Of a stretch of DNA of 57,491 nucleotides, positions 39,242 through 48,970 are shown one piece after another. Under the pieces are notes generated by a model. It ran no database searches and was not told where the DNA came from. It worked only from the letters and a program-made list of their open reading frames with translations. Within the stretch, counting starts at the first letter, position 1; each line of letters begins with the position of its first letter. Source of the stretch: Gilliamella sp. Choc4-2 (GTDB lineage Bacteria > Pseudomonadota > Gammaproteobacteria > Enterobacterales > Orbaceae); assembly GCF_001690355.1 (NCBI RefSeq), contig NZ_LZHG01000059.1, forward strand, positions 1-57,491, in the 5' to 3' direction. The position numbers and the translations under genes are program-made.

Positions 39242-39571
39242 TTATACCAATACCAGAAAATAACGAATTAAAGCTATAAAGCACATTCCTCCAACCACAA
39301 CACACATTAAATTTTTTGTCAAAAAAGCGATGATTATTGTTGGAATAGCAGCTAAACAATATTCAATATTAAAATCAGGAAACTGCCCTTCTTTGGCAAT
39401 AAAAAGATTTTGAACAAACAATGCAGTTAAGATACATAAAGGGACATAGGATAAAAATCGAATCACAATATTTGGTAATTGTAACTTTCTTATTAACATA
39501 AAAGGGATTACTCTTGGTAACCAAGTAACAATACCACACCCCAAAATAATAAATAGACTATAATTACTCAT
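39242..39571 (-). CDS. azlD: AzlD-like small subunit of branched-chain amino acid exporter
   Basis: 109 residues with four hydrophobic segments: LFIILGCGIVTWLPRVIPFML near the start, FLSYVPLCILTALFVQNLF, YCLAAIPTIIIAFLTKNLM, and VVVGGMCFIALIRYFLVLV. The TWLPRVIPFML motif and the Pro-Leu in SYVPLCIL are typical of AzlD/YgaH. It works with AzlC, whose gene overlaps it by four bases (ATGA), so the two are translationally coupled. In E. coli YgaZH exports L-valine and methionine. Confidence 0.9.
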   Translation of the reverse strand: MSNYSLFIILGCGIVTWLPRVIPFMLIRKLQLPNIVIRFLSYVPLCILTALFVQNLFIAKEGQFPDFNIEYCLAAIPTIIIAFLTKNLMCVVVGGMCFIALIRYFLVLV

Positions 39572-40263
39572 GCATCACGCTCCATGGCAAGTCCCATAAA
39601 GCAACCAGAAAAAGTACTTATTAAAATCGACAATTCAGGGGAAACAAAACGCATTAAAAAAATTAGCATAATTGCCACTGTTAACATTACAATAATACGA
39701 TTTTTCATACTTTTACTTTTATCACCAATGAATTGCAAATAAACTAGACCAATAAACATAGCAACCAAAGCATAATCCAACCCAAACATAGCTGGGTTAG
39801 GCAACCATTGACCAATTAAAGCGCCTATGAAACAGGAGAGAATCCAAGCAATATAAGCCGTTATATTAAGTCCTTGCATCCAAACCGCATTAACAGGAAT
39901 TTTATTTGTAATAGCATTTATGGCAACAGCAAAAGTTTCATCGGTCAATAAGCTACCTATGTTAATATTTTGAATAAAAGAGTATCGACGAAAAGTTGGC
40001 GCAATTGCCATGCTCATTAAAAAATGACGGGAATTAACCAAAAAAACAGCAAAGATAATCGCTGAAATCGGTGTTGCAACCAACATTAATCCAGCAATAA
40101 TAAATTGCGCAGCACCTGCATAAACAATTGCTGCAAGTAATGTTATTTCTAAAACGGACAAATTAGCCGAATTACCAACAACCCCAGCAGCAATACCTAT
40201 ACCTATATAACCCAATAAAGTTGGAATACAAGCATAAACGCCATCTCTAAATGTTAATGCCAT
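39568..40263 (-). CDS. azlC: AzlC-like large subunit of branched-chain amino acid exporter
   Basis: 231 residues, mostly membrane-spanning. The family motifs are IGIAAGVVGNSANLSVLEIT, then AAIVYAGAAQFIIAGLMLVA, VFLVNSRHFLMSMAIAP, and the LLTDETFAVAI segment. These are the signatures of AzlC/YgaZ. The pair exports branched-chain amino acids and relieves imbalance. No Lrp-type regulator gene is adjacent. Divergent from gmk across 200 bases. Confidence 0.92.
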   Translation of the reverse strand: MALTFRDGVYACIPTLLGYIGIGIAAGVVGNSANLSVLEITLLAAIVYAGAAQFIIAGLMLVATPISAIIFAVFLVNSRHFLMSMAIAPTFRRYSFIQNINIGSLLTDETFAVAINAITNKIPVNAVWMQGLNITAYIAWILSCFIGALIGQWLPNPAMFGLDYALVAMFIGLVYLQFIGDKSKSMKNRIIVMLTVAIMLIFLMRFVSPELSILISTFSGCFMGLAMERDA

Positions 40264-40463
40264 TGTAATTTCTAATGATAAAAAATATGCTTTATTTTAG
40301 TACGTAACATATTACTGTCAATCAATAGATAACAATTATAATAATAAATAGCGCTAATAATTAGTTCAATAACTTAACTAATAGATAGAATAAGCCGCAA
40401 TCTATTTTTGAATTTGTTATAATGATGATATAAATTTTATTAAGTAAAATCACAAATTTTTTT

Positions 40464-41117
40464 ATGATAAGTGAAAATAACCCCATGTACACAGCTACCC
40501 TATTTATTATTTCAGCACCAAGTGGGGCTGGGAAGTCAAGCCTTATTCGGGCATATTTAGCGCAAAAAAATCATCACCCTGCTAAAGTCTCAATTTCGCA
40601 TACAACTCGTAACCCAAGACCAGGTGAACGTCATGGGGAACATTATTATTTTGTCGATCATAATTATTTTGAATCATTAATTAATGATCAAGCCTTTGTG
40701 GAATATGCTCATGTTTTTGATCACTATTATGGTACATCAAAATCTGAGATCCAACACAGCCTACAACAAGGAATTAACGTATTTTTAGATATTGATTGGC
40801 AAGGTGCTCAACAAGTAAGAAAAAAAATGCCTCAGTCAAAAAGCATTTTTATATTACCGCCGTCATTAACCGAACTAGAAAATCGTTTAGTAAAACGAGG
40901 ACAAGATAATGATCAAGTTATTCGTAAAAGAATGGCAAAAGCACAAGCTGAAATTTCCCATTATAACGAATATGATTACGTGATTATTAATGATGATTTC
41001 AATACTTCATTAACGGCATTAAATTCAATTATTACCACCGCTAGTTTAGAATGCAATAAACAAGAAGCACTTAATAAAAAACTACTTACAAGCCTTTTGG
41101 AAAAAAACAAGGCATAA
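40464..41117 (+). CDS. gmk: Guanylate kinase
   Basis: Gmk phosphorylates GMP to GDP, a step feeding GTP and (p)ppGpp pools. The frame gives 217 residues. The family N-terminus aligns better with the ATG at 40485 (MYTATLFIISAPSGAGKSSL, 210 residues, E. coli 207), but neither start has a clear ribosome binding site. Motifs: P-loop SAPSGAGKSS, SHTTRNPRPGE HGEHYYFV, FVEYAHVFDHYYGTSK, FLDIDWQGAQQVR, SHYNEYDYVIINDDF. The usual downstream rpoZ and spoT are not here; gloA converges on it. Confidence 0.95.
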   Translation: MISENNPMYTATLFIISAPSGAGKSSLIRAYLAQKNHHPAKVSISHTTRNPRPGERHGEHYYFVDHNYFESLINDQAFVEYAHVFDHYYGTSKSEIQHSLQQGINVFLDIDWQGAQQVRKKMPQSKSIFILPPSLTELENRLVKRGQDNDQVIRKRMAKAQAEISHYNEYDYVIINDDFNTSLTALNSIITTASLECNKQEALNKKLLTSLLEKNKA

Positions 41118-41151
41118 TTAAATAATATTCAAATAAAATACCTTTTAGGTA

Positions 41152-41190
41152 TAAATAAATATCGCCCACACAAAGGGCGATATTTATTTA
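41152..41190. terminator. Bidirectional terminator between gmk and gloA
   Basis: A perfect 16-bp stem, TAAATAAATATCGCCC pairing with GGGCGATATTTATTTA, with a 7-base loop. It lies between the convergent gmk and gloA and is symmetric enough to serve both. Confidence 0.82.
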
Positions 41191-41224
41191 ACTATTCAAT
41201 GTCATAATTGAGTAAAACTTTATA

Positions 41225-41632
41225 TTAATTTCCTAAAGCTTTATCTGCCTGATCATTCTGAATTAATTCTAGCTTATAACCATCAGGATCTTCGATAAAA
41301 GCAATAATGGTCGTACCACCTTTAACGGGACCTGCTTCGCGAGTTACCTTACCACCAGCTTTTTTAACATCATCACACATTTTTGCCACATCATCAACAC
41401 CGATCGCAATATGACCAAATGCATTGCCATGTTCATATTTTTCAGTTCCCCAATTATAAGTTAACTCAATTACTGAGCTAACTGTTTCATCGCTATAACC
41501 AACAAAAACCAAAGAGTATTTATATTCAGTATTTTCACTAGTCCTTAGCACTTTCATACCCATGATGCGAGTATAAAAATCAATTGAACGTTGTAAATTC
41601 CCAACACGTAACATGGTATGTAAAATACGCAT
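41225..41632 (-). CDS. gloA: Lactoylglutathione lyase (glyoxalase I)
   Basis: GloA converts the methylglyoxal-glutathione hemithioacetal to S-lactoylglutathione. The ATG at 41632 gives 135 residues, identical to the E. coli length, with AAGGA nine bases upstream; an in-frame TTG six bases earlier is rejected. Metal ligands are in register: H5 in ILHTMLRVG, Glu in [10 protein letters not shown], His in [10 protein letters not shown], Glu in DGYKLELIQ. Other constants: [28 protein letters not shown] and [14 protein letters not shown]. Depends on glutathione made by gshB in this window. Confidence 0.96.
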   Translation of the reverse strand: MRILHTMLRVGNLQRSIDFYTRIMGMKVLRTSENTEYKYSLVFVGYSDETVSSVIELTYNWGTEKYEHGNAFGHIAIGVDDVAKMCDDVKKAGGKVTREAGPVKGGTTIIAFIEDPDGYKLELIQNDQADKALGN

Positions 41633-41854
41633 CGCCAATATTCCTTCTTAAACAAATAAAGCCGTTAACAAATAAAAATAGTGCTAAGTTTAGCTGTTAA
41701 CTTTTTGTTGAGCAAATTTCTAGTTCAATAAGACGAAAAAACGAAAATTAACAACATTAAAATAATTAAATCGTGAGTTATAAATAAGACTTCTACTCAA
41801 TATAATATGAAGTAAAAGCCTTAATTTATTCATTTGAACTATGAAAATAATTGT

Positions 41855-42352
41855 TTATTCTTTTGTTACATGGCTATAACGAGGTGAAGCACTAATTTGT
41901 TTTCCATTACTAACTAATCGAACAGGTTGACCAATAAAAAATTCCTTAATTGTACCTTTTTGTACAATAACAATATTAGAACCATCCTCTTGTTTAATCT
42001 CTAATTCAACTGCATTAGTTTGACTTGCACTATCTTCAATTTTATTACCTAATAAGGCACCACCAATAGCACCTGTTGCAATGGCTAATGCTCTCCCTGA
42101 CCCATTACCAATCGTATTACCTAATACACCACCAATAACAGCACCACCTAAAGAACCTACAATATTTTCACTTTGACCATTTGAAGCATTAGTTTGGATT
42201 TTAACTGGGCGTACCGAAACTACTGTACCATAACTCACTTGCTGTACTTGTTTTGCTTGTTCTGTCGTATAAACATCGCCAGAATAAATATTACCATTAC
42301 TACATCCAGAAAGGATTGCTGCTAGTATAGTTAATTTGACGATTTTTTTCAT
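41855..42352 (-). CDS. slyB: SlyB-type glycine-zipper outer-membrane lipoprotein
   Basis: 165 residues. Lipoprotein signal MKKIVKLTILAAILSGC with lipid-accepting C17. The mature protein has GDVYTTEQAKQVQQVSYGTV, then a glycine-zipper double segment (about 65-105: GSLGGAVIGGVLGNTIGNGS, LAIATGAIGGALLGNKIED), then a beta-rich tail ELEIKQEDGSNIVIVQK...FFIGQPVRL. Layout matches SlyB/Pcp (E. coli 155). SlyB is a PhoPQ-regulated envelope-stress protein in enterics. No complete PhoP box was found upstream here. Confidence 0.92.
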   Translation of the reverse strand: MKKIVKLTILAAILSGCSNGNIYSGDVYTTEQAKQVQQVSYGTVVSVRPVKIQTNASNGQSENIVGSLGGAVIGGVLGNTIGNGSGRALAIATGAIGGALLGNKIEDSASQTNAVELEIKQEDGSNIVIVQKGTIKEFFIGQPVRLVSNGKQISASPRYSHVTKE

Positions 42353-42524
42353 AGTAGATTCCTCATATGATTTTGAAAGATCGGTTTTTTTTAAATTTTT
42401 TTAGCATAAACCTATTTTGCAATTACAACAATATTTTTTTCATTATTTTATCAATAGATAATACAATTTAATATCAAGTTAGGGTATACTCATCCCAATA
42501 GTTTACATGGTATACAATAAGTAT

Positions 42525-42713
42525 ATGAAACGGTTATTTTTTCAATTAGTAATATCAGTTATGATATCGAGCTGTCATGATGCTAATCTACAACATAAAA
42601 TTGAAAATGCAACGATCATTGAACAACAAACTAATGATTGTTTAAAAGATAATGCAACAAACAATTTACATCAACTAGGCAATATTACAGTACAAGCATG
42701 TCCAGTAAATTAA
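42525..42713 (+). CDS. Small predicted lipoprotein upstream of seqA
   Basis: 62 residues from MKRLFFQLVISVMISSC, a lipoprotein signal with lipobox ISSC (C17). An in-frame ATG at 42507 adds six residues. The mature part is 45 residues, polar, with two further cysteines. I do not recognise a family. It ends 22 bases before seqA on the same strand, so they may share a transcript. No strong ribosome binding site, which lowers confidence that it is translated. Confidence 0.5.
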   Translation: MKRLFFQLVISVMISSCHDANLQHKIENATIIEQQTNDCLKDNATNNLHQLGNITVQACPVN

Positions 42714-42735
42714 ATTAATAGGCATAAGTAACATA

Positions 42736-43248
42736 ATGAAAACTATCGAAATCGACGAAGAGTTATATACATTTATCGCAGCACAAACTAAACATATTGG
42801 TGAAGATGCATCAAGTATCATTAGACGTTTATTAAAGATGGAGCATGCTACTCGAGTTAGTTCAGTAGGAAAAGTTAATGCTGAAAGTCGTTATTCAATG
42901 TTTAATGATTTACTAACTAGTGACACCTTTAACGGCGAAAAATCAATCATCGGTCGCTTTTTATTATTGCTTGAAACACTTTATAATTACAATCCTGCAC
43001 TTTTTTCAATTGCAGCAACTTCACTGCATGGCAGCAAAAGACAATATTTAGCCAAAGACAAACAATCTTTAGAAATATCCGGTAAAAATACTAAACCTCG
43101 TGAAATAGTGGGCACGCCATATTGGGTGATAAGTAATACCAATACCGCAAGAAAAATTTATATTATTGAATCAATTATGAGTGACATGGGCATATCAGAC
43201 AACATGATTAACCAAGTTATAAAAGTTTTTTCGCCACCATCTAAGTAA
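42736..43248 (+). CDS. seqA: SeqA, negative modulator of replication initiation
   Basis: SeqA binds hemimethylated GATC sites, sequesters oriC and organises new DNA. 170 residues. The N-terminal multimerisation part is MKTIEIDEELYTFIAAQTKH, then IGEDASSIIRRLL. The C-terminal DNA-binding domain has IIGRFLLLLETLYNYNPALF, RQYLAKDKQSLEISGKNTKP and GTPYWVISNTNTARK, including the hemimethyl-GATC contacting loop. Its presence implies Dam methylation in this organism. Followed by pgm, as in E. coli. Confidence 0.95.
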   Translation: MKTIEIDEELYTFIAAQTKHIGEDASSIIRRLLKMEHATRVSSVGKVNAESRYSMFNDLLTSDTFNGEKSIIGRFLLLLETLYNYNPALFSIAATSLHGSKRQYLAKDKQSLEISGKNTKPREIVGTPYWVISNTNTARKIYIIESIMSDMGISDNMINQVIKVFSPPSK

Positions 43249-43332
43249 AATAGCATATTACATACTAATTAGAGAAGAAATGTAACTGTTAGCAAACGAC
43301 TAAAAGTGCAATCTATGAAAGAGGAACAAGAA

Positions 43333-44970
43333 ATGGCAAATCATAGCCGAGCGGGATTATTAGCCGAACCTTCTGATCTAATCAATGTCAAAACATTACA
43401 AAATAATTATTACCAAACCATACCTGATACTGATAATGCAAGTGAATTAGTTATTTTTGGTACTTCAGGGCATCGAGGTAGTTCAAATAAAGGTAGCTTT
43501 AATGAAGCACATATTTTAGCCATTGCTCAAGCTATCGCTGAATACCGCCAAACAAATAACATCACAGGTCCATGCTTTATTGGTCAAGATACGCATGCTT
43601 TATCAGAATTAGCTTTAAAAACCGTGCTTGAAGTATTTGTTGCTAATCAACAACATGTTATAATTGCCCATGATTTTGGATACACCCCCACACCAGTTAT
43701 CTCACATGCAATTATAACTTACAATCAAAACAAAAAGTCACAACTTGCTGACGGTATCGTTATTACACCATCACATAATCCACCAGAAGACGGTGGAATT
43801 AAGTATAATCCAACCAATGGTGGTCCAGCAGACACTGACATAACGAAACAGATCGAAAACAGAGCAAATGAATTACTCAAAAATAATTTGAATGAAGTCA
43901 AACGAATAACATTAGAAAAAGCCATTCATTCAGATTATATTCATACAAAAGAATATGAAACCGATTATATCAACGATCTTGAAAACATTTTAGATCTTTC
44001 CCTAATTAAATCTTCTTCACTTAAAATTGGCGTTGATCCTTTAGGTGGCGCAGGTATTACTTATTGGCCACGAATTGCTGAAAAATATGGATTGAACCTT
44101 GATATTGTTAACAACAAAATTGATCCAACATTTAGTTTTATGCATCTTGATCATGATGAAATCATTAGAATGGATTGTTCAAGTCGTTGGGCAATGGAAG
44201 GATTATTAAATTTAAAAGACAAATTTGATTTAGCTTTTGGCAATGATACCGACTTTGACCGGCATGGAATTGTTACCCCAAAAGGTTTAATGAATCCAAA
44301 TTCCTATCTTTCTGCATGTGTTAATTATCTATTTCAATATCGTCCTAAATGGCATAATGATGTTGCTATTGGTAAAACATTGGTGACAAGTTCAATGATT
44401 GACCGTGTAGCAAATAGTTTAAACAAAAAATATTTAGAGTTCCCCGTTGGTTTTAAATGGTATGCAAATGGACTCTATAATGGGCAATTAGGCTTTGCTG
44501 GTGAAGAAAGTGCTGGCGCATCGTTTTTAAGAACAAATGGAAAAGTTTGGTCAACTGATAAAGATGGCATTATTTTATGTCTACTTGCTGCTGAAATGAC
44601 TGCTAAAATTGGTAAAAATCCACAAGAACAATATCAAGAACTTGAAGCCAAGTTTGGGGTATCTTACTATGGTAGATTACAAGCTGCTGCGTCTTTCACC
44701 GAAAAACAAAAGCTCGCAAAACTTGATGCAAGTCAGCTCACTACAGATCAACTTGCTGGTGAAAAGATCACTCAATGCCTAACCACTGCTCCGGCGAATA
44801 ATGCATCAATTGGCGGGTTAAAAGTGATAGCTGAAAATGGTTGGTTTGCAGCACGACCTTCAGGTACCGAAGATGCTTACAAAATATATGCAGAAAGCTT
44901 TGTTAGCAAGCAGCATTTATCCACTCTTCAAAAAGAAGCACAAGAAATTGTCGCTAAAGCAATAAAATAA
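43333..44970 (+). CDS. pgm: Phosphoglucomutase (alpha-D-glucose)
   Basis: Pgm interconverts glucose 1- and 6-phosphate for glycogen, UDP-glucose and trehalose routes. The ATG at 43333 ([19 protein letters not shown]) has GAGGA upstream and gives 545 residues (E. coli 546); the longer frame from 43306 is rejected. Catalytic phosphoserine is in the [16 protein letters not shown] loop; metal loop [11 protein letters not shown]; sugar loop [12 protein letters not shown]; phosphate loop [13 protein letters not shown]. Terminates at 44976-45006. Confidence 0.97.
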   Translation: MANHSRAGLLAEPSDLINVKTLQNNYYQTIPDTDNASELVIFGTSGHRGSSNKGSFNEAHILAIAQAIAEYRQTNNITGPCFIGQDTHALSELALKTVLEVFVANQQHVIIAHDFGYTPTPVISHAIITYNQNKKSQLADGIVITPSHNPPEDGGIKYNPTNGGPADTDITKQIENRANELLKNNLNEVKRITLEKAIHSDYIHTKEYETDYINDLENILDLSLIKSSSLKIGVDPLGGAGITYWPRIAEKYGLNLDIVNNKIDPTFSFMHLDHDEIIRMDCSSRWAMEGLLNLKDKFDLAFGNDTDFDRHGIVTPKGLMNPNSYLSACVNYLFQYRPKWHNDVAIGKTLVTSSMIDRVANSLNKKYLEFPVGFKWYANGLYNGQLGFAGEESAGASFLRTNGKVWSTDKDGIILCLLAAEMTAKIGKNPQEQYQELEAKFGVSYYGRLQAAASFTEKQKLAKLDASQLTTDQLAGEKITQCLTTAPANNASIGGLKVIAENGWFAARPSGTEDAYKIYAESFVSKQHLSTLQKEAQEIVAKAIK

Positions 44971-44975
44971 AATTT

Positions 44976-45006
44976 AAAAAGCCGACTATTATCAAGTTGG
45001 CTTTTT
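44976..45006 (+). terminator. Terminator of pgm
   Basis: AAAAAGCCGACT pairs with AGTTGGCTTTTT (12 bp, one G-T pair) around a 7-base loop. The T-run in the 3' arm begins directly in the stem, the usual form in AT-rich genomes. Confidence 0.85.
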
Positions 45007-45094
45007 AACCTAGTATGAATATAACTATTTAATTGCAAATTTAACCTACAGCACTAAAATTCAAAAATTATTATTTTTTAAGATTTGAGCTACA

Positions 45095-45274
45095 TTATCT
45101 TTTTTTCATAACGATTTTCTCTCTTATTAAAAAATAAAACATAAACAAGACATAACTACTAACAAAAATAGTTACAATTGTTAAAATGATTTTAGTTATA
45201 TCAACATATTGAAATACAATTATATTCAATATAAATAATATTATCCGTAGTGACAACATTAAAATAAAAGCCAT
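45095..45274 (-). CDS. Possible 59-residue membrane protein
   Basis: ATG at 45274 to TAA at 45095. Two hydrophobic helices (about 2-20, FILMLSLRIILFILNIIVF, and 28-49, IILTIVTIFVSSYVLFMFYF) are joined by a short acidic loop (QYVDIT), with a basic C-terminus (REKIVMKKR). That is a plausible two-helix hairpin with a positive tail. There is no good ribosome binding site and AT-rich DNA readily yields hydrophobic frames, so it may be spurious or the end of a lost membrane gene. Confidence 0.3.
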   Translation of the reverse strand: MAFILMLSLRIILFILNIIVFQYVDITKIILTIVTIFVSSYVLFMFYFLIREKIVMKKR

Positions 45275-45926
45275 AAAAAGATTGGCTAAAATGTTTTCAT
45301 TCTGCTATTCCTTAATTAACGCTTATCAACATACTTTTTTCTTGCATCATACTGTGCTTAAGTAATGTCCCTAATATTTAATAATTGTTTTAATTTTATT
45401 AACTTACTATATATCATCGCTATCGACCTTTTAAAAATCAGAAACGCTTTTCTTATAAGCATTTTTAGGGTGTTTTTTCGGCTTCACTAGCAAACAGATA
45501 AACTACAATACAAAAATCAGACAAGATTAAACCTAACTTAATAAATTCATCTATTAAATGTATTTTAACATTTTCAGAGGGTTGGCTTAATTTTGAATTT
45601 ATTCACAAGTAACTGTACTACACTTGAGCAAGTATACTTATTACTTCTTAAATAATAGGATTTAAAAAATTGCCAATGCTATTGAAAATAATTTTATAGG
45701 CTTTACCAACATTTATCATAATTTTTTCTGATCAGTTTAAACAAAAGGATAGATAATAAATGAGATTCATGTTTTTTTCATAAATCTCTTCAAGTTGTGG
45801 TAAATTTTAGATTACTAAATATACAGCAAATTTATTAAAAATTTTTAATGGGCTGTGAAAGAAAAGTTAGAAAAATAAAATAATAATCCCAATAATTTTA
45901 TTTATACTTATTGGAGTAGCAAAAAT
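45275..45926. other. 650-base intergenic region with no recognised gene
   Basis: Between the pgm terminator and rluB the DNA is AT-rich, and apart from the 59-codon frame at 45095-45274 I see no frame with protein character on either strand and no RNA-like structure. It may be a graveyard of a lost gene. Confidence 0.4.
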
Positions 45927-46802
45927 TTACATCTTTGTTGTTTTTTTAGCAGTAAATTTTCTTGGTATTCTATTTAATTTTGTACGCTTAAACCTTAGCA
46001 TTCTCTTATCTGTTTTAGTTGATATAAGAGATTTTACTTCTGGAGGCAAACTAACTATTTCACGTAGATAATTAACCGCATTGATATCTAATTCCATCCA
46101 TGTCCCACGTGATAACTCTTTAGGTAACTTGATATTACCATAACGGGTACGTAATAACCGACTAACTTGTACCTCAATAGCTTCCCACATTCTGCGAACT
46201 TCACGATTACGCCCTTCAGTAATAACTACGTTAAACCATTGGTTTAGTCCATCTCCACCTTGCGGTTTAATCGATTTAAACGATGCTGGTCCATCTTCTA
46301 ATTGCACACCTTTGCGTAGCTGATTAATTTGTTGATCAGTAACATTACCAAATACTCGCACTGCATATTCACGTTCTATCTCATGGCGAGGATGCATTAA
46401 GCGATTAGCGAGTTCACCATCGGTGGTAAATAACAATAGTCCAGAGGTATTAATATCTAAACGTCCAATATTTATCCAACGAGCATTTTTTAAGCGTGGT
46501 AACCGTTCAAATACTGTTGCGCGCCCTTGAGGATCGTTGCGCGAACAAATTTCACCTTCCGGTTTATAATAGGCTAAAACTCGACAAACTTCTTTCTGTT
46601 TACTTCTTAATTGGACCAAATGACCATTAATCCGAATTCTTGGGTTGGCATTTATATCAACCCTGTCCCCTAACGTTGCAATCTTACCATCAACGCTGAT
46701 TTTTCCTGCAGCAATCATCGCTTCAATTTCACGACGTGAGCCATTACCTAAATTAGCTAAAACTTTTTGCAACTTTTCAGTATTGTCAGTTACTTTTTTC
46801 AT
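45927..46802 (-). CDS. rluB: 23S rRNA pseudouridine(2605) synthase
   Basis: RluB makes pseudouridine 2605 of 23S rRNA. 291 residues. An S4 domain at the start (EKLQKVLANLGNGSRREIEA, MIAAGKISVDGKIATLGDRV) is followed by the RsuA-type catalytic domain, with the catalytic Asp in NIGRLDINTSGLLLFTTDGE, EREYAVRVFG, and the ITEGRNREVRRMWEAI motif. The basic tail (RFKRTKLNRIPRKFTAKKTT) is typical of RluB. In E. coli it lies near yciO and yciV, the same neighbourhood as here (rnm-yciO-rluB, all minus strand). Confidence 0.94.
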   Translation of the reverse strand: MKKVTDNTEKLQKVLANLGNGSRREIEAMIAAGKISVDGKIATLGDRVDINANPRIRINGHLVQLRSKQKEVCRVLAYYKPEGEICSRNDPQGRATVFERLPRLKNARWINIGRLDINTSGLLLFTTDGELANRLMHPRHEIEREYAVRVFGNVTDQQINQLRKGVQLEDGPASFKSIKPQGGDGLNQWFNVVITEGRNREVRRMWEAIEVQVSRLLRTRYGNIKLPKELSRGTWMELDINAVNYLREIVSLPPEVKSLISTKTDKRMLRFKRTKLNRIPRKFTAKKTTKM

Positions 46803-46917
46803 TTTTTCCTCGTTACCTTCACAGGTATCAAATTAATCACTATCTATTTTGCGTAAAAAACTAAGACTGGCTTAGGTTTAATTCATATTTTGGATATCTT
46901 AATGCAACTGCCAGCAA

Positions 46918-47538
46918 CTATTTAAAAGGTTTTATATCACCACTACCATAACGAATCACATCAGGATAATCATTGGTTAAATCAATAACCGTTGTAGGTT
47001 GTTGACTGATATAACCACCATGAACAATTGCATCAAGCTGTTGCCCTATTTTATATTCAATTTCATCAGGATCAGACTGCGCTTCATATTCATTTGGTAA
47101 AATCAGTGTTGTTGTCATTAAAGGTTCACCTAATAATTCTAGTAGAGCTAAATCAATTTTATTATTAGGAATACGTAAACCAATGGTTTTTCTTTTTTCA
47201 TTTATTAAACGACGTGGAACTTCTTTACTTGCTTGCAAAATAAAAACGTATTTACCTGGAGTATTATTTTTCAATAGACGGAAAATAATATTATCCACAT
47301 AAGCATAAGAAGATAATTCTGATAAATCACGACACATAAGGGTAAAATTATGACACCTATCGAGCTGACGTATTTTACAAATACGATCAACACCATTTTT
47401 ATTGTCCATTAAACACCCAAGTGAATAACCAGAATCAGTTGGAAAAGCAACAACGCCACTATCTTTTAAGATCTTAACAACTTGCTCCAATAATCGACTT
47501 TGTGGATTATCAGGATGTATATAAAAAATTTGGCTCAT
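46918..47538 (-). CDS. yciO: YciO, Sua5/YciO/YrdC-family protein
   Basis: 206 residues (E. coli YciO 206). Fold motifs: LKDSGVVAFPTDSGYSLGCL (about 24-43), KIRQLDRCHNFTLMCRDLSE (about 75-94), TPGKYVFILQASKEVPRRL, KTIGLRIPNN and the closing VIRYGSGDIKPF. The relative TsaC/YrdC makes threonylcarbamoyl-AMP for tRNA t6A37. The role of YciO is less certain; the KxR-type active residues are partly kept (KIRQ, RKTIGLR). Encoded between rnm and rluB. Confidence 0.93.
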   Translation of the reverse strand: MSQIFYIHPDNPQSRLLEQVVKILKDSGVVAFPTDSGYSLGCLMDNKNGVDRICKIRQLDRCHNFTLMCRDLSELSSYAYVDNIIFRLLKNNTPGKYVFILQASKEVPRRLINEKRKTIGLRIPNNKIDLALLELLGEPLMTTTLILPNEYEAQSDPDEIEYKIGQQLDAIVHGGYISQQPTTVIDLTNDYPDVIRYGSGDIKPFK

Positions 47539-47642
47539 AATATTCTTCTATATCAATATTTGATTTAAAACACTTTTACAATGTAAAATTTCCACCAAAT
47601 ACATTTTAATGGCACACTAACTTAAAGCAATTTTATTCCATA

Positions 47643-48479
47643 TTAATTTAGCATCCAATTATGCCAAATGGGTATCACACTATCAGGTAAAGGCTTTGTT
47701 TTTCCCAAATCTAAATAATTAACAAGGTCATGAAAATCGGATCCTTGTGAAGCAAGCAATCCAAATTCATTTGCTAACTTTGCTAATCTTTGCAAATCAT
47801 CTTGCATTTGCCTGCTTTGTGAGACTTCAATCGCATCTCCTCCCTCAGATTTAAACTCACTAATTAATAATTTTAATTTCGTCGCCGTTAAATCATAACG
47901 TGTTGGGTGTGCTAATACTGCTTGACCTCCTGCTGAATGTATAGCATTAATAGCATCTGCAATACTACACCAATTAGGCGGAACATAAGCATATCCACTT
48001 TTACCTAAATATTTTTTAAATGCTCGCTTCACATCTTTAACAAACCCGCCAGCAACTAAAAATCGGGCAAAATGAGCTCGAGAAACAATATCACCTTTAG
48101 CAAACTGCTTAGCTTGTTCATAAGCATTATCAATATTTAATTTAGCTAATTTTGCACTAATTGTTTGCGCGCGTTGAATTCGAGCTTGTTCTTGGGATAG
48201 TAAAAGATCTAATAATTGAGCATGATCAATATTAATATTCAACCCGACAATGTGAATCTCATTATTTTTCCAATTAGTTGATATTTCAACACCACAAATT
48301 AGCTTAATTGGTAAATTCTCATGTTCAATAGTTTTTTTCGCTTCAGCCAATCCTTTAACAGTGTCATGGTCTGTAATAGCCAAAACATTAATTTGGTTTT
48401 CCACTGCTCTTTTAACCAGGGCGCTTGGTGTTAGAACACCATCTGATGCTGTAGTATGAGAATGTAAATCAACGATCAC
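47643..48479 (-). CDS. rnm: PHP-domain exonuclease RNase AM (YciV/TrpH family)
   Basis: About 278 residues from a GTG at 48479 (IVDLHSHTTASDG). The frame stays open to 48536, but that extra N-terminus does not match the family and overlaps the divergent rraB region. Metal-binding PHP motifs: HSHTTASDG, ITDHD, GVEIST, HIVGLNI, HP in AVLAHPTRYD, SQGSDFHD. E. coli RNase AM (formerly YciV) is a 5'-3' exonuclease that trims the 5' ends of rRNAs and degrades short RNAs. Together with ruvX and rraB the window holds several RNA-maturation functions. Confidence 0.9.
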   Translation of the reverse strand: MIVDLHSHTTASDGVLTPSALVKRAVENQINVLAITDHDTVKGLAEAKKTIEHENLPIKLICGVEISTNWKNNEIHIVGLNINIDHAQLLDLLLSQEQARIQRAQTISAKLAKLNIDNAYEQAKQFAKGDIVSRAHFARFLVAGGFVKDVKRAFKKYLGKSGYAYVPPNWCSIADAINAIHSAGGQAVLAHPTRYDLTATKLKLLISEFKSEGGDAIEVSQSRQMQDDLQRLAKLANEFGLLASQGSDFHDLVNYLDLGKTKPLPDSVIPIWHNWMLN

Positions 48480-48549
48480 TTTTTTCTCGAAAATTATTTT
48501 GAAACGTGTAATATACCACACAATTTGTACGACCACTAAAAGGTATATT

Positions 48550-48948
48550 ATGAAAGATCAAATTCTCCTTACCCAACAAGATACTCAATCGATTATCGAA
48601 GAACTTTTAGAAGATGGCAGTGATCCCCATGCACTTTATTTAATTGAGCATCATATTTCATCCGAGAACTTTGATAAGCTTGAAAAAGTTGCCATCGAAG
48701 CCTATAAATTGGGTTATGAAGCAACCGATCCAGATGAAGATGTAGATGATTTTGGTAATCTTGTTATTGGTTTTGACATTATCGCCGAAACCCCTCTTAA
48801 TGCAGAATTAATTAATGCTCAGATAGCTCAAATTATAACATTAACCCAAAAATTTGGTGTAAATTATGATGGATGGGGTACTTACTTCGAAGACGGCAGT
48901 GATGATATGCTTGATGAAAGTGATGTCGAAAACGAAACACTGCATTAA
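48550..48948 (+). CDS. rraB: RraB, inhibitor of RNase E
   Basis: RraB binds RNase E and alters the set of transcripts it degrades. From the ATG at 48550 (MKDQILLTQQDTQSIIEELL), preceded by AAAGG, it has 132 residues. Diagnostic stretches: EELLEDGSDPHALYLIEHHI, EAYKLGYEATDPDEDVDD and FGVNYDGWGTYFEDGSDD; the acidic C-terminus is typical. An in-frame ATG at 48499 lies in the divergent rnm promoter region and is rejected. Confidence 0.93.
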   Translation: MKDQILLTQQDTQSIIEELLEDGSDPHALYLIEHHISSENFDKLEKVAIEAYKLGYEATDPDEDVDDFGNLVIGFDIIAETPLNAELINAQIAQIITLTQKFGVNYDGWGTYFEDGSDDMLDESDVENETLH

Positions 48949-48970
48949 TTTTATAATAAATTTTAAAAAT

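Noticed and set aside
42360-42420. PhoP box upstream of slyB
   Set aside because: Only one GGTTTA half-site was seen on the minus strand; the second half at the right spacing is absent.
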